From Mesotaenium endlicherianum (lineage: Eukaryota; Streptophyta; Zygnematophyceae; Zygnematales; Mesotaeniaceae), in NCBI GenBank assembly GCA_009602735.1, contig WELA01004268.1, positions 1,260,363-1,324,362 of the forward strand: a stretch of 64,000 bases of DNA, given 5' to 3'. Positions 20,525-32,609 of this stretch are shown one piece after another. Both the position numbers and the translations under genes were made by a program. The notes below the pieces were generated by a model, which was not told where the DNA came from, made no database searches, and saw only the letters and a list, made by a program, of their open reading frames with translations. Every line of letters starts with the position of its first letter. The stretch's first letter is position 1.

Positions 20525-21058
20525 TGAAATAAATCGGGTTACCAAATAGGCGATTAACAATTAAATAAGATCTTTATACCAGCAAGTAATCTTTATGGAT
20601 TTTCCGTTAACTGGTTAAACGGCAAAAGGACAACACACTAGCAGTGAACAACACTCGTAATTCAAATGCGAGTAAACTAGCATCAATTATGCAATTAGTA
20701 AAACTCATACATAAGCAAGGTTAGAAGACAGTGCGTATCAATGACTTCTCGCCTTGGATTCAGATCTCTCTCAGTAAGCTGTACAAGAGACTTGGCCTCG
20801 TTTCCAAATGCCGAACTCGAGAGCAATGCCTAGCATATGTACATGGAATGAGTGACTGTTCAACGGCCAGTGCGATGGCACCGCCTACCCGAGAGTTAAC
20901 CACGTTGGTAGGACCTCGGTCAACCAAATCCACCGCCATCCCCCATCATCCCGAATCGCCATCCATCTTAGGGATGTCATCTCGCCATTCATCTAGCATA
21001 TCACACTTAGATGCATATCGAGGCAATTCGCTGCTACCGAGTACGGAAGTCAGCTGGC
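20525..21058 (-). repeat. Left LTR of element C, partial
   Basis: Starts TGAAATAAATC and matches 27399-27935 closely. It then passes directly into ORF3-related DNA, so the distal end of the LTR is absent. Confidence 0.85.
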
Positions 21059-22674
21059 CTTCTAAAGAACCCTGTTTGCTCTAAAGTTGGACCTCGAGGA
21101 GAACGAAGGATGGTAGCCTGCTCTTCACCCACTTGGGTGTTGATCCCCACATAGACAGGCATTTTAGTAAGATGCTGAAATACATTGGCAAGAGGTACAT
21201 GTCCCTGAGCGAAGGGGGAGGCCGGCATACCTCTGGCCACCCCGCGTGGCCCTCTTCTGAAACCCCTGTCCTCTAGGGATTTCTGCCTGTGTCTGCTGCC
21301 AAGTACAGTCAGATCAGCTTCTTCCCTTGCTTGGGCAGGTGGGCTGGGAGAGCGAGTGCGGGGTCCAGTTGCCTCCATGATCGGGATCACATTCCATATA
21401 CCTGATCTTGGTTCCTTAGGAAGTGCCCCTGCCTGCTCCTGGGTCTCCTGAGTACCAGCTCCTCATGCTTCTCCTCTGCCTTGTTCTTCTTCCTCATCCC
21501 CCTCATCCTCCTCCTCTAAGAGAGTAGGAGTCTCGTGAACTAAGTCGTCCTGCTCTCTGGTAGACATGGAGTAGTCTATTGATCTCCCTTTCTTAGGGCG
21601 CGCTGGAGATTGTTTGGCCTTCAGCCTGCTAATATCTATCCGGCCTGCATTCTTCGCCCATTTGACGAAGGCATGCTTTCCCTTAGGGAAGTAGTCTCTC
21701 CCCCTCCTCCAGTGCTCTTTGGTCTTTGCATTCATATTGCTCAGGCAGCCATTCAGCCTGGGGTCCAAAGGGGTAATGTGGAGTGGTAGGATGAGGTAGC
21801 CGTCTAGGCCATAGTGGAAATCGTCGGATTGGGCTCGGTCACAATCCTGCTTTTTGTTTGTGACGGTCATCCACCTCCAGTCTGTTGGCTGCTAGTAATA
21901 CTGGGGTCCATGCTCAGCTTTTCTCAGTTTACATGGGAACCAGTGGGGAGAGAACATCTGCTGTCCTGCCTCCCTGACCAAGTACTCCCAGCTCCTTCTC
22001 TTAACTTCAATGTAAGTTGGCAATAGTGTGAGGTAGAATACCGTATCCTTAAAGCTATCGGGCCGCATGCTCACCATCCTGAAGAGTCTCTGATCTCCCA
22101 CTATTCCCGGTATTGGGACTGGCTTGTTCTCTGAATCATCGGCAAGGTACCGGGCCTGCTCTGCTGTATAGCCCACCATCTTGGCATAATCCTCGTAGAG
22201 GACCACACCAGTGTGTGTCTCAATGTACCTATCCAGTGCTGCAGTTCCTTCCCTGTGTAGCAGTGTTTTCTGTTCCAGCTTGTTGATCTCCTGGGCTGCC
22301 AGCAATGCTTCCTTCAGGTTATCAAAGTTTTGGCCACCCACCACAATATACTTGTAAGTGGCCAAGCTCTTCTGCCTGTCCGCTTCAGCCTTTTTCCTTC
22401 TCTCCTCCTCTGCCGCCGCCGCTTCTTCTTGTTGTTTCTTCTGTCTCTCCTCCTCAGCTTTCCTGAGGTTTTTCGCTTCCTGATCCTTCTTCCTCTGTGC
22501 TTCTTCTGCCGCCTCTTGTTGTTTGCGGACCCTTTCTTGTTCTCTCCTGGTGAGGGACGTCGCCGCCAGCTCCTTCTGGTATTGCTCCATTGTCCTCCTG
22601 GCTTCTTCTGCCTTGCGCTTCCTATCCTCCTTTTGTGTGGTGGGAGCCATTCTGCACATGTAACCAGGGCACAA
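21034..22674 (-). pseudogene. ORF3 of element C
   Basis: Minus-strand homologue of the ORF3 of A, second subfamily. It starts MAPTTQKEDRKRKAEEARR (22651, with an upstream in-frame ATG at 22674), followed by a long Glu/Lys/Ala coiled coil. Then come the conserved DYAKMVGYT, VKRRSWEYLV and a W-x-P-C-x-L patch, and a distal Pro-rich end with the HVPLANVFQHLTKMPVYV block that A and H also have as HVPLAHVMQHPSGMPVYV. Function unknown. Broken, with few breaks. Confidence 0.7.
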
Positions 22675-23043
22675 GTTAGTAGGATATCGGCCTTTGTCCT
22701 AGAAGTTGCATGAAGGGAGTAAGTTCGTATTAGTATGGTGTATTCGTTCCAGTTTACCTTACAATGTGCTTGCTAGGAGTTGACGTAGTTGCAGTGCGCT
22801 AAACATAAACGTATGAATGTGTTTTAAGGTGAGTTAAGTGATGTATTGCTGTGCGAGGCCCTTTTTCCTTCAGCTCAAGGTGCTTTATGTGGGCCAGGCT
22901 GTCCCATCTGTCACTATTCTGACACTTAGGATTCACATAACGGTCCCTTTTTCGCTCTCGCACATTAACGGTCATATATTTTCCCCTCCAACTTAAATGG
23001 AGACAGGACCGCTGTCACCTTCCCGTGTCAACTGATATGACAG

Positions 23044-24640
23044 TTATGGAGGGGCTCCAACCGCCCGAAGGTGGAATCGTTTCAATGCCCCTTCGGCATT
23101 GGTCAAATGGTCCTTAAATTCCCAAGTGTCCCCAGACGCATCGTAACCCTTCCATCGAATGAGGTCCTTCATGACATATTTAGACAATCGACGGACCGAG
23201 CGAGCGTCTAAAATCTCCTCAACCTCATATTCGTCAGAGTCGCCGTCCCAGACAGCGGGGACCGGTCCCGGTTGGACAGGTAATCGACCTGTGAACAGTA
23301 TATCACCTTTGATGTAGGGTTCCAGGAAGGAGACATTAAAGACCGGATGACCCTTGTATTCGGCTGTCATATTCAGTTTGTAAGCGTTCTGACCGACATG
23401 ACGCACCACCGAAAATGGACCGACCCAGACAGGGCCAAGCTTTTTCTTGACCACACCAGGGAGGTACAGGTGCTGGGAATGCAGTTTGACCAAATCGCCT
23501 TTAGAAAAGGACAGTTTGCGACGGTGCTGATTAGCGTACTTTTGTTGGTTTTCTTGGGCTCTGTGCAGGTTTTGCTGGACTTCTGACAGGGTGTCAGCAA
23601 ACTCCTGAGTTAACTGGAGGGAGACCGGATTGTCAATCCCTTCAAGGTGAGTTAAAGACTCCCCTAGGACATCTAAAGGAGACTTAGGGACTCTACCTAG
23701 GCTTAGTTCAAAAGGAGTCTTGCCCGTTGACGCGTGCACCGCACTGTTGACCGCAAACTGAATTTGAGGTAACACGTCATCCCAATTATCTTGTTTTTGG
23801 TTAATATAGGCTCTGATAACCTCTTGCAGAACTCGGTTAGTTCTTTTAGTCTGCCCATCAGTCTGAGGGTGGTTTGCTGTGCTGAGCAGCTGTGTGACTC
23901 CCATTAACCCCATTAAAGCCCTCCAAAACTTAGAGGTAAATTTTGAGTCTCTGTCTGAGATTATATTGGAGGGTAGCCCATGGTGGCATACTACATGGTT
24001 GTAGAACTGTCTCGCGGTTTCGAGGGCAGTTACTTTGACGGTTGTGGGGATGAAAATGACCATTTTTGTTAGTTTATCCACGACTACCAGTATCGAATCA
24101 TGCCCATTGGCAGTTCGTGGCAGTGTGACCACCCAGTCCATGGATATTGTTTCCCAGCGGCCAGCTGGGATGGGCAGCGGTTTTAAGAGGCCCCCCGGTG
24201 GTGTGTGCCTAGACTTATTCTTTTGACACTGGTCACAGGACTTAACGTATTTCAAGACCTCCCGAAATAATCCCTCCCAATGATAATGTTTTGCCAGTTT
24301 GCCAACAAATTTGGCCTGCCCAAAATGCCCACCCAGTAAACTGTCATGTGCTTGACTCAATACAAGGGACCTTATTTACAAGTTATTAGGAATGACCAGC
24401 TTCAGCCTGCCTGAAGTGGTTTCAGTCACCCAGACCCCTCCCTTAAGCTTATACCCGAGTGCAGTAGCACGACACATACCGGTAGTGGGGCTGGGCTCAA
24501 ATGTTGGGTCAGAAAGGTAGGCTTTCCTAAGTTGTTCTAGGAAGGACTTTTTCACCTTTAGTGAAGTGAGTGCATACAGGACTTTATCTACATGCATGCT
24601 GACTAAAGTTCCTTTCTTGCAAGTCAGGTCTTCTAGAGAG
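23044..24640 (-). pseudogene. Integrase and chromodomain region of element C
   Basis: Shows the H2C2 zinc part (CDQCQKNKSRH), the DDE core (SMDWVVTLPRTANGHD, IISDRDSKFTSKFWRALM), the GPF/Y motif and a well-preserved chromodomain (YEVEEILDARSV, LIRWKGYDASGDTWEF). It is the longest uninterrupted integrase-chromodomain stretch in the window. Fossil part of C. Confidence 0.9.
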
Positions 24641-25159
24641 TGCATTTGCAGGATTCAACTTCCAACTGAACACCTTGGCACCAGACAGGGTTTTAAGCAA
24701 GTCCTCAATTCTGGGTAAAGCATACTTGTTCTTTACTGTAATTCTGTTCAGAGCTCTGTAATCCACACACATCCGCATACTGCCATCCTTTTTCTTAAGA
24801 AATAGGATGGGTGCGCCGTAAGGTGATTTATTGGGAGAAACATAACCATTTTCCTCAAGCTCTGCAATCTGTGTTTTAACTCCTCGCTCTCCACATAAGA
24901 CAAGCCATAAGTGCGTTGCCAGGGTGGTTGACTCCCAGGTAATAAATCAATCCTATGATCTACTTCCCTCTTAGGGTGTAGTCCTGGAGGCATATTAAAT
25001 ACATCAGTGTACTGAGCAACAATTTTCGCAGCAGTAGGGTGCTCCGGAGGGCTTACCTTTTTCTCAACCACTTCTTCAGGTTGAGGAGGTACCTCTCTTA
25101 GCAGCAGAGAGAACATTTCGTCTTCTTTCTGGTTCCAGCTTTTGACGAACTCCATTGCA

Positions 25160-27364
25160 TTCAGCAACTTGCATCCTTCTGGAAGCCTCTTCTTTCCTTC
25201 AGTTGCCATCCACACAGGACAAGAGGAAGAGCACTGGTGGGTGCCAAGTTAGTTAGCCGCCCATCACTGGCTCCTCTCACTTTAACTGTACCTCTGCTCC
25301 AACACACTTCAGCTTGATGTCTATTAAGCCAGGACCTGCCTAGCACGAGATCATAAAAGCCAGTGTTGAGTACCTCAAATGTAAGCGTTTCAGTTAGAAC
25401 TGCAATGCCAGAACCTAACTGGACCTCAATAGGCTTGGTTATAACTCCTCCCGGGATACTTGAGGCATCTCCAAGGAATATTTTTCTATTCCCTTGGGTG
25501 ACAGTAGGCAGCCTTAGCCGCTTAACTAAGTCCTTGTGGATAAAAGTATGTGACGCCCCTCCGTCAACAAATGCCCTCACCTTCCTACTTGCAATCATGC
25601 AATGCAGTAGGATAGGGGGGACTGTCTTTTCCTGACTTTCGCATTGTTCTCCTGACGTAGCAAAGAAATGTTGGACATCAGGTGGAACAAGAGCATCCAG
25701 AGTGTGCACNNNNNNNTGTCTATATTGCTGATGGTCTCNTTATCTGGTTGTCAGGCATGCATAGTGAATCCAGTTCAGCAGGACCCATAATACCTGCTAC
25801 GAGGGCAGCTAGTGACGACTCACTATCTCTAGCATGCTCACAGTCAGTAGACTGGATTACTTACTGTTGCTGTCTTTTAAAGGCTGGTCTTTTCTCTCGA
25901 CCTTCGGAAGGTGCTTGTTTGGACACTGCTCTCTGAAGTGACCTTTCTNTTGGCTGCTGGCAATGGAAGCAAATTGATTTTGCTGAGGCTCGTCTCGGCT
26001 TAGTCCTACCACCACCTCTTCCATAGTCGCCTCGAGGGAAACCACCTCTCCCTCTAGACTGCATAGCATTGTACTCATACCCATATTCATCACCCTGATC
26101 ATCCTCAGCCTGGTCTCCTTCAATTGCATTGTAGGAACCGTGGGGCTTTTTGACAACCTTAGACACCAAAGCATTACTCTGGCGCTTGTGATTGAACTGC
26201 TGCTGATCCGAGGCATCAGCATCCTGAATCAAGTCAGCCAGTTTCTCATACTTCTTCTCAGCAAAATGACCAGAGACTTCAGATTTCAAGCCATACCTAA
26301 TGTATGCTATCCTATACCGTTTTTGCAAGTCTGGTTGTTTCATCATGTTCTCTTGGAACTTTTGAGCAAACTCAGCAACTGAAGTAGTCTGCTCCAGTGT
26401 CAAAGAGATCATCGCATGGATAGCTTTCTCCTACTGGTTGATGACATCAAACTTCTCATGCAACTTCTCGACAAAGTCTACCCACGTAGGGTCACCGAGT
26501 TGCCGAGCCTTACACTCTCCTTTCCAGTAAAGCCACCAGTCTGCGGCACTGCCTTTCAGTAGCGCACCGGTGTGCCTGACCTTCTCGTAATTTTGCAATT
26601 CTGGGTAGTTCTCCAGNTTGCAATTCTGGGTAGTTCTCCAGCCACTGCTCAACATCCGCGAGAAACTTGATCAGGTAATATTTTTTGGTTCACTCAGGAT
26701 CATAGTCCTGGGGAGGTTTCGGCTTGGGCTTACTAGGCCCTCTGCCACCACCACCGGTGATTTGAGACCCCAGTTGGTCTCTGTCCCGCAGTACAGACAT
26801 CATGATTCTTTTGTTCTCCTGTTGGGACTGATACATGGTCGCCATTTGCGACTGCATTTGAACAAACAATGCTCCCAAGTCTACACTCTGGGGTGGTAGT
26901 CTAGCAAATGCAGTAGCAGCATTGGCATCTACTCGCTGAATAGTGTCCTCAACAGTCCCTCTCGCTCTTGCAGCAGCAATTTTTGCCGCATTGAGCCGGT
27001 CACGTATTTGACCTAGGGGTACATTGAGTTGTACAGCAGGAGGTGGGTTCAGGACATTGGCCCTTGATGCCATAAGTTCTTCAACCGTACGCTCGTCAGC
27101 GGGCTGTCCTTCCCTGCTTTCTGTATCTTCAGCAGCCTTTGCTAGTTGTTCAGCTAATCTGGCTCTCTCCTCCTCAGCTTGCTCTGCTGCGACTGCGGCA
27201 ATAGCAATTGCCTCATCTGCAGCCTCTCTAGCTGCAGTATCTGCCACTGCTTCAGAATAGGTACGGGTTCCCGCTACATGGCTTTCCGCCTGGTTTTCGA
27301 CATTCTCGTTATCCTGGTTCTCCATGTCTCGGGAATTGCTAGTTTGAGACCTTGTCTTTACCAT
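25160..27364 (-). pseudogene. gag and protease region of element C
   Basis: Gag begins MVKTRSQTSNSRDMENQ (27364), with the same Ala/Glu-rich N-terminus and core as A. The protease active-site context FVDGGASHTFI is read near 25570, and LVLGRSWL near 25350. Broken, with a duplicated segment and ambiguous bases. Confidence 0.88.
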
Positions 27365-27398
27365 ACAAAGGAGACTGTGATAACTGCTCCGATACCAT

Positions 27399-28120
27399 TG
27401 AAATGAATTGACTTACCAAATAGGCAATTAACAATTAATAAAGATCTTTATATCAGCAAGTAACCTTTATGGATTTTTTGTTACCTGGTTAAACGGCAAA
27501 AGGACAACACACTAGCAGTGAACAACACTCGTAAGTCAAATGCGAGTAAACTAGCATCAATTATGCAATCAGTAAAACTCATATATAAGCAAGGTTAGAA
27601 GACAGTGCGTATCAATGGCTTCTCGCCTTGGATTCAGATCTCTCTCAGTAAGCTGTACAAGAGAGTTGGCCTCGTTTTCGAATGCCGAACTCGAGAGCAA
27701 TGCCTAGCATATGTACATGGAATGAGTTTACTGTTCAACGGCCAGTGCGATGGCACCGCCTACCCGGGAGTTAACCACGTTGGTAGGACCTCGGTTAACC
27801 AAATCCACCGCCATCTCCCATCATCCCGAATCGCCATCCATCATAGGGATGTCATCTGGCCATTCATCTAGCATACCACACTTAAATGCATATCGAGGCA
27901 GTTCGCTGCTACCGAGGACGGAAGTCAGCTGGTTGTCAAAGAATGTGTCAGCAAACTGACTTAAGTTGACTTCAGCCTGCTGCTTCCGGCTGAGTCATTA
28001 AACTGCTATTAAATATAAAGACTAGCAGACTGACTATGTAATTAGAGTTCTGCAGGCTGAACATGATTAATAATTATATATAAATGAATATCATATCTAC
28101 TAATATACTGATTCATTACA
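27399..28120 (-). repeat. Right (5') LTR of element C
   Basis: 722 bp, TGAAATGAATT...TTCATTACA. The family core CCGCCTACCCGGGAGTTAAC lies at about 27755-27775. Confidence 0.92.
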
Positions 28121-28125
28121 CACTC

Positions 28126-28868
28126 ACTCTCGCCTGCCTATCGACTTCTACATACTCCACCACCACCCTTGCCTTTACCTTTTCTTGCCTCGCCTTGCAT
28201 CGAGCCTGAACTTTTCACCAGGTGACCCTCTTGGCTTAACCAAGGACAAACTTGCTGAAGGCTGAGGCCAGACCTCTTAGATAAGAGCACAGCATCCTCC
28301 GTACATATGACTTCCCTACCTTTCTCCTTCATTAAAGTATAAGAACGCTCTATAGGTTGTTTCCTCGCCCCTACAACTGAGCTATTAGAAGACTACTGTC
28401 ACTAGGGCATTTTAAGGTGTGAGAGAGCACATCAACCAAAAGTTTCATTGTCGAGACTTGCCAGAAACCCTATGCAATAATCCCTTCTCTCACCCTCATT
28501 GACTTTCTGGCGTTTGACTCTGTCATTCCGAGGATGATGACAGTCTGCATGAACACAAGAGCCCACCAGCAAAAAGAAGCAGCCGCTGCCACTACTTAAC
28601 TTTGACGAAGCGATTTGCCGCCGTTGCTTCAAAAAGTTTGGAACCTGGAAAAGCTTTTATTGGTCTCTCGTCGATCAATCGCGGTCGACGAACTTTTTGA
28701 AAAAAACGAGAAGCTGAGCCAAACCTGGCGGACAAAACAGACGTCGGATGCCTCTTGGGCGTCGCGCTCGTGCGTGTACAAAGATCGTACGCTTTATACG
28801 ACGAACTTACTTAGTACGCTTGTTTAAGCGTACGAAGATCGCCCAGTACGTCGTACTGCGTAACCCTG
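28126..28868. other. hAT interior, right part and right terminal repeat
   Basis: Continues the hAT after C. Short minus-strand frames (28138-28332, 28432-28632) show no recognisable domain. The last 40 bases are the right terminal inverted repeat with TACG-rich subterminal motifs. Confidence 0.6.
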
Positions 28869-28876
28869 CCCGTAAG

Positions 28877-30729
28877 ACCCTCAAACATGGACAGATTTGA
28901 GTGTCTCTCAAGGTTTTGCTCTTAAACTTCTTTCCACTGCACATCTCTTAGTTACAATTGAACACCTGTGACTGGCTTGACCTTACTTACAAGCACTATA
29001 AACTCTCCCCCCTCATCATGAAGGTAAGGCGCTCACCATTCGAGTGTCCAAGTCCAAATTTTACGCCTCTCTCTTGCTTGCTTGTATAGGCGCTGATTCT
29101 CCTAGCTTCATGTCCAAGTCCTTTTTATATACCTCCATCTTAGGCAGGACATATCAGCCCCATAAGTCTTGGGCTCCTCTTCATAGGTCCATATCCATAA
29201 AGTCGTAGTCTCCATCAAGCGACGATAGTAGTCTTCACAAGGCATGAGGGCGTAGGCTCGCTCGTGGTGCACCAAAATCCATCATAGTCTTCTTCTTGGC
29301 TAGATGCTCATTCCCACATACTCCTAGCTCTCCTTGAAGGTAAACCTTTACACCAGGCTCCAAGAAACACACTTGGAACACCTCCAAGAACTCGATAACT
29401 TGGGCATACGCACATATTCTTAGTGCTTGCACCTTATCTTGTGCTCGCACACACTTCGTCTTGCAAGTGGGCTTCTCTTGAGCTCACTTTCTAGGAGCTC
29501 CTCCACTTGAGCAGTTGGGGTCTGCTCTATAAATGAGCAAGGGGATCATACACCTCTACTTGCTCCACCGGCAATGCGCGCTCGCCAAGGTTGTTAGGAG
29601 GCGCGCTTGCTCCATGCGATGACCGGGCCAAGGTCACCAAAACAAGCGCTTCTCCTTCACCTTCACCTTCCCGCGTCGCTTCTTTGCTAGCGAGCTGAAG
29701 ATAGCTACTTGTGGTCTTATCTACCTCCACCTAATTCACTATTTTCACTTGACCATACTTCTTTTTGGTCTTCTCTTGACTCGTGCACTAAAGCACTAAA
29801 GAATTGGCTACTTTCTTTGTGCAACTTCTTTCGCATGCTTAGCTTCTTGAGTGCACTCTAGCCTTGGTCACCCCAATGACACTTCTTACTACTAAACCCA
29901 GCTTGCCTTGGCGCTCTACATTCACGTGAAGAACTTCCATCAATGCCCCAAAAATCTGCCCCTTAGCTATGCTATCACACCACTATTGGCACACTCACTT
30001 CAAGTGGGAGACATCGCTTGCACTAGCCCTCTTGCACCAACTTCATACCTTGCTTCTTCTTCCACACTATAGGCTTGTCTTCATCATAGCTCTCAACCTT
30101 AAGTACTCCATTGTAGTCTCCTCCATAAGAAGTATCTGAACTTGAAAGGCTCCATCTCCAATTATCTTGCATGAAGAAAAATCTGGATTACTTCTTCTTG
30201 CTCCAAGCCTCCTCCACGGCGCTTCTCTTTTCTTGAAGCTTCTCAATCTCCATGCAAAGTATCAAGCTCCATCATGGCTGGCCCAAAATATCCAATGGCT
30301 ATATAGGAGTGATGCAAGGCAACCCAAATCTGGCCACTTACTTGGCCAACTTGGTGCAACACCTTGGTGCATCCTCTCTTGAGCTTCTCATGAGCTCCTC
30401 TTGAGCTTGCGGGTGCTATGCCCGCCAAAGCTCCTAGACTTGCAAGTACACAAGCTTGCTAAGTCCCCGGTTGCCTTCTCGAATATACTATCATCTCCTC
30501 CTTCATTGACAACTTGAATTAAAGATGGGCACATACTCCTTTCTAGCCACCATCACATCTATGCTAAGCCCCCCATCAAAGACATTGCTTAAATCCAAAG
30601 AGCTTGCATCTCCGAGGAAAAATCCAGCCGTGTGAGCTCCAGATTTTCTTCATGTCCATGAGTCTCCATACTCAAGCAAAGGATGCTCTACACTACTTAT
30701 ATCACTACCGTGCGTGGGCAACCTCCTTC
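28877..30729 (-). pseudogene. Internal DNA of element D with gag-like coding remnants
   Basis: Minus-strand short frames show protein-like composition: a KLQEKRSAVEEAWSKKK helical stretch near 30250-30175, and Glu/Ala-rich pieces near 29730-29530. These suggest a decayed structural (gag-like) ORF. No enzyme domain is recognisable. Many breaks. Confidence 0.4.
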
Positions 30730-30879
30730 TACTACAAAAACGACGTACAAAAATTCAGTTGCATTCAAGTTAACACTTCTTGGAGCACCTCCCTCTTCCC
30801 ATCTCCTCCCTCCTTCAAGAGAGTGAGATGCTAGCTTGCATCAACATCTTCATGGCTGCCCTTAGCAACTTATAAATCA
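30730..30879. repeat. 150-bp direct duplication, copy 1
   Basis: Nearly identical to 31651-31800 (about four differences in 150 bp). The two copies flank an inverted ORF3 piece. Confidence 0.88.
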
Positions 30880-31650
30880 CATTCATACCTTTATGTCTAG
30901 CGCACCGCAACTACGTCAACTCCTAGCAACCACCCTGTAAGGTAAACAGGAGCGAATCCACCATACTAATACGAACTTACGTTCTTCTTGCAATTCCCAT
31001 GACAAAGGTCGATATCCTACTAACTTGTGCCCTGGTTACATGTGCAAGATGGCTCCCACCACACAGAAGGAGGACAGAATGCGCAAGGCGGAAGAAGCCA
31101 GGAGGACAATGGAGCAATACCAGAAGGAGCTGGCGGCGACGTCCCTCACAAGGAGAGAACAAGAAAGGGTTCGCAGACAAGAAGAGGCGGCAGAAGAAGT
31201 ACAGAGGAAGAAGGATCAGGAAGCGGAAAACCTCAGGAAAGTTGAGGAGGAGAGACAGAAGAAACAACAAGAAGAAGCGGCGGCGGCAGAGGAGGAGAGA
31301 AGGAAAAAGGCTGAAGCGGACAGGCAGAAGAGCTTGGCTACTCACAGGTATATTGTGGTGGGTGGCCAAAACTTTGATAACCTGAAAGAAGCATTGCTGG
31401 CAGCCCAGGAGATCAACAAGCTGGAACAGACAACACTGCTACAGAGGGAAGGAGCTGCAGCACTGGATAGGTACATCGAGACACACACTGGTGTGGTCCT
31501 CTACGAAGATTATGCCAAGATGGTGGGCTATACTGCAGAGCAGGCCCGGTACCTTGTAGATGATTCAGAGAACAAGCCGGTCCCAATATCAGGAATAGTG
31601 GGAGATCAGAGACTCATTAGGATGGTGAGCATGCGGCCCGATAGCTTTTA
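30880..31650 (+). pseudogene. Inverted ORF3 piece inside element D
   Basis: About 770 bp matching the upstream spacer and 5' half of ORF3 of element C (about 22815-22060, minus strand). Here it is plus-stranded while D is minus. It begins within the spacer, includes the start MAPTTQKEDRMRKAEEARR (31049), and stops abruptly near the MVSMRPDSF stretch. It looks like patched-in retroelement DNA rather than an expressed gene. Confidence 0.8.
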
Positions 31651-31800
31651 TACTACAAAAACGACGTACAAAAATTCAGTTGCATCCAAGTTAACACTTC
31701 TTGGAGCACCTCCCTCTTCCCATCTCCTCCCTCCTTCAAGAGAGTGAGATGCTAGCCTGCATCAACGTGTTCATGGCTGCCCTTAGCAACTTATAAATCA
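31651..31800. repeat. 150-bp direct duplication, copy 2
   Basis: Pair of 30730-30879. Continues directly into the remaining D internal DNA. Confidence 0.88.
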
Positions 31801-31897
31801 TCCTTGTCTCTCCTCTCTACTCTCTCTACACTCCTTCAAGCATTACCAACCAAAGCTCCTCCTTCAAATGAAGCAACTAGGTAGCTCCGATACCATG

Positions 31898-32609
31898 TGA
31901 AAGGGAAGAGGGGTGCGGGGAGTGCGCCCACACACACTCACGCACCCTCGCCCGCAAGTGGAAGCGTGCACGAGGACCTTTCCTAGTTGCATACAAGGTG
32001 GAGTGGCCTGGTGATGTGCCACCATTGCAAAAGTTAGAGGGCTACATGAGAGAGGAGTGGAAAAGAACTCACTTTTTAAAGAAAAGTCGTGTACAAGATA
32101 AGAAGGTTAGACTAGACTAGACTAGGCTCCCTCTACTTCTTTGTGCTTCCCATTTATGCTTTAACTCTAAGTGTCCTTCCTAGCAAACTACCTCCAGAAC
32201 CTTCTCCTATGGCTCCTTCCATGTACGTGACCTTGCCTAGTTGGACAAGCTAGCACACTCACACGCACACGATCACACTCTAGAATATTCTACTACACAA
32301 TCCACTAACTCTCACAGAGTTTCTATAAATTCCACAATCACTTTGGCACTCTACGTAATCGTATGTAGTTTTTGGAACCCTCATGATTCATTGTCCTACT
32401 TCTTGGACTCCAACCGAAATTTTTGTCACAGGACCTGTCTTTGTTACTAATTTGAATCTGTGACTTTAAGAACTCACTAACTCCCAAAACTCATCACTTT
32501 CTCAATACTTGTCCAAATGACATGAAATAAAGGCCAAAGTTCTTCTAAAATCACACTCTACGCCTATAAAATGCTAGAAAAATACAAACCACACTTTTAT
32601 AACCTTACA
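31898..32609 (-). repeat. Right (5') LTR of element D
   Basis: TGAAAGG...CCTTACA. Pairs with 926-1595. Preceded on the left by the primer-binding site (31881-31897). Confidence 0.88.

Larger units (their letters stand above)
20525..28120 (-). mobile_element. Element C: Ty3/gypsy chromodomain element inside the hAT
   Basis: Minus-strand relative of A. The right (5') LTR is 27399-28120 (722 bp); the left LTR is shortened (20525 to about 21058). A perfect TSD CACTC flanks it (20520-20524 and 28121-28125). Primer site TGGTATCGGAGC is on the minus strand at about 27386-27398. Parts, right to left: gag (about 27364-25860), protease (about 25710-25160), a reduced reverse transcriptase/RNase H portion (about 25060-24650), integrase (about 24600-23290), chromodomain (about 23260-23060) and ORF3 (22674-21034). 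Broken: about half a dozen breaks, including loss of a large part of pol and part of one LTR; short runs of N occur near 25710. Moderately recent by LTR similarity to A. Confidence 0.92.
17752..28868. mobile_element. hAT-type DNA transposon carrying a gene fragment and hosting element C
   Basis: The left end reads CAGGGTTATGCCGTACG (from 17752). The right end, on the minus strand from 28868, reads CAGGGTTACGCAGTACG, so about 15 of 17 terminal bases match in inverted orientation. The flanks carry a perfect 8-bp duplication CCCGTAAG (17744-17751 and 28869-28876). An 8-bp TSD with CAGGG termini is the hallmark of the hAT superfamily. Without element C the transposon would be about 3.5 kb. I recognise no hAT transposase (no BED finger or dimerisation domain), so it is non-autonomous. 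It does contain a MEX1-like exon at 19768-19887, so it may be a gene-capturing copy. Confidence 0.82.
926..32609 (-). mobile_element. Element D: LTR retroelement inserted in element E, hosting B and a hAT
   Basis: LTR element with LTRs at 926-1595 and 31898-32609, flanked by a perfect 5-bp TSD TCCAA (921-925 and 32610-32614). Orientation is minus: a primer-binding site reading TGGTATCGGAGC lies just left of the right LTR (31881-31897), and a purine tract (minus strand of 1596-1612) adjoins the left LTR. Its own internal DNA is 1605-2442, 17457-17743, 28877-30879 and 31651-31897. No reverse transcriptase or integrase was recognised in these pieces, only scattered gag-like coding remnants, so it is non-autonomous or eroded. 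The LTRs differ visibly more (very roughly 8% plus an indel of about 45 bp) than those of A, so it is older. Broken, with many breaks. Confidence 0.88.

Noticed and set aside
19591-20527. Several overlapping frames in the hAT interior
   Set aside because: Most are low-complexity shadows; only the 40-residue MEX1-like stretch has support.
20525-28120. Element C first considered as a captured part of the hAT
   Set aside because: It has its own CACTC duplication and LTRs, so it inserted later as an independent element.
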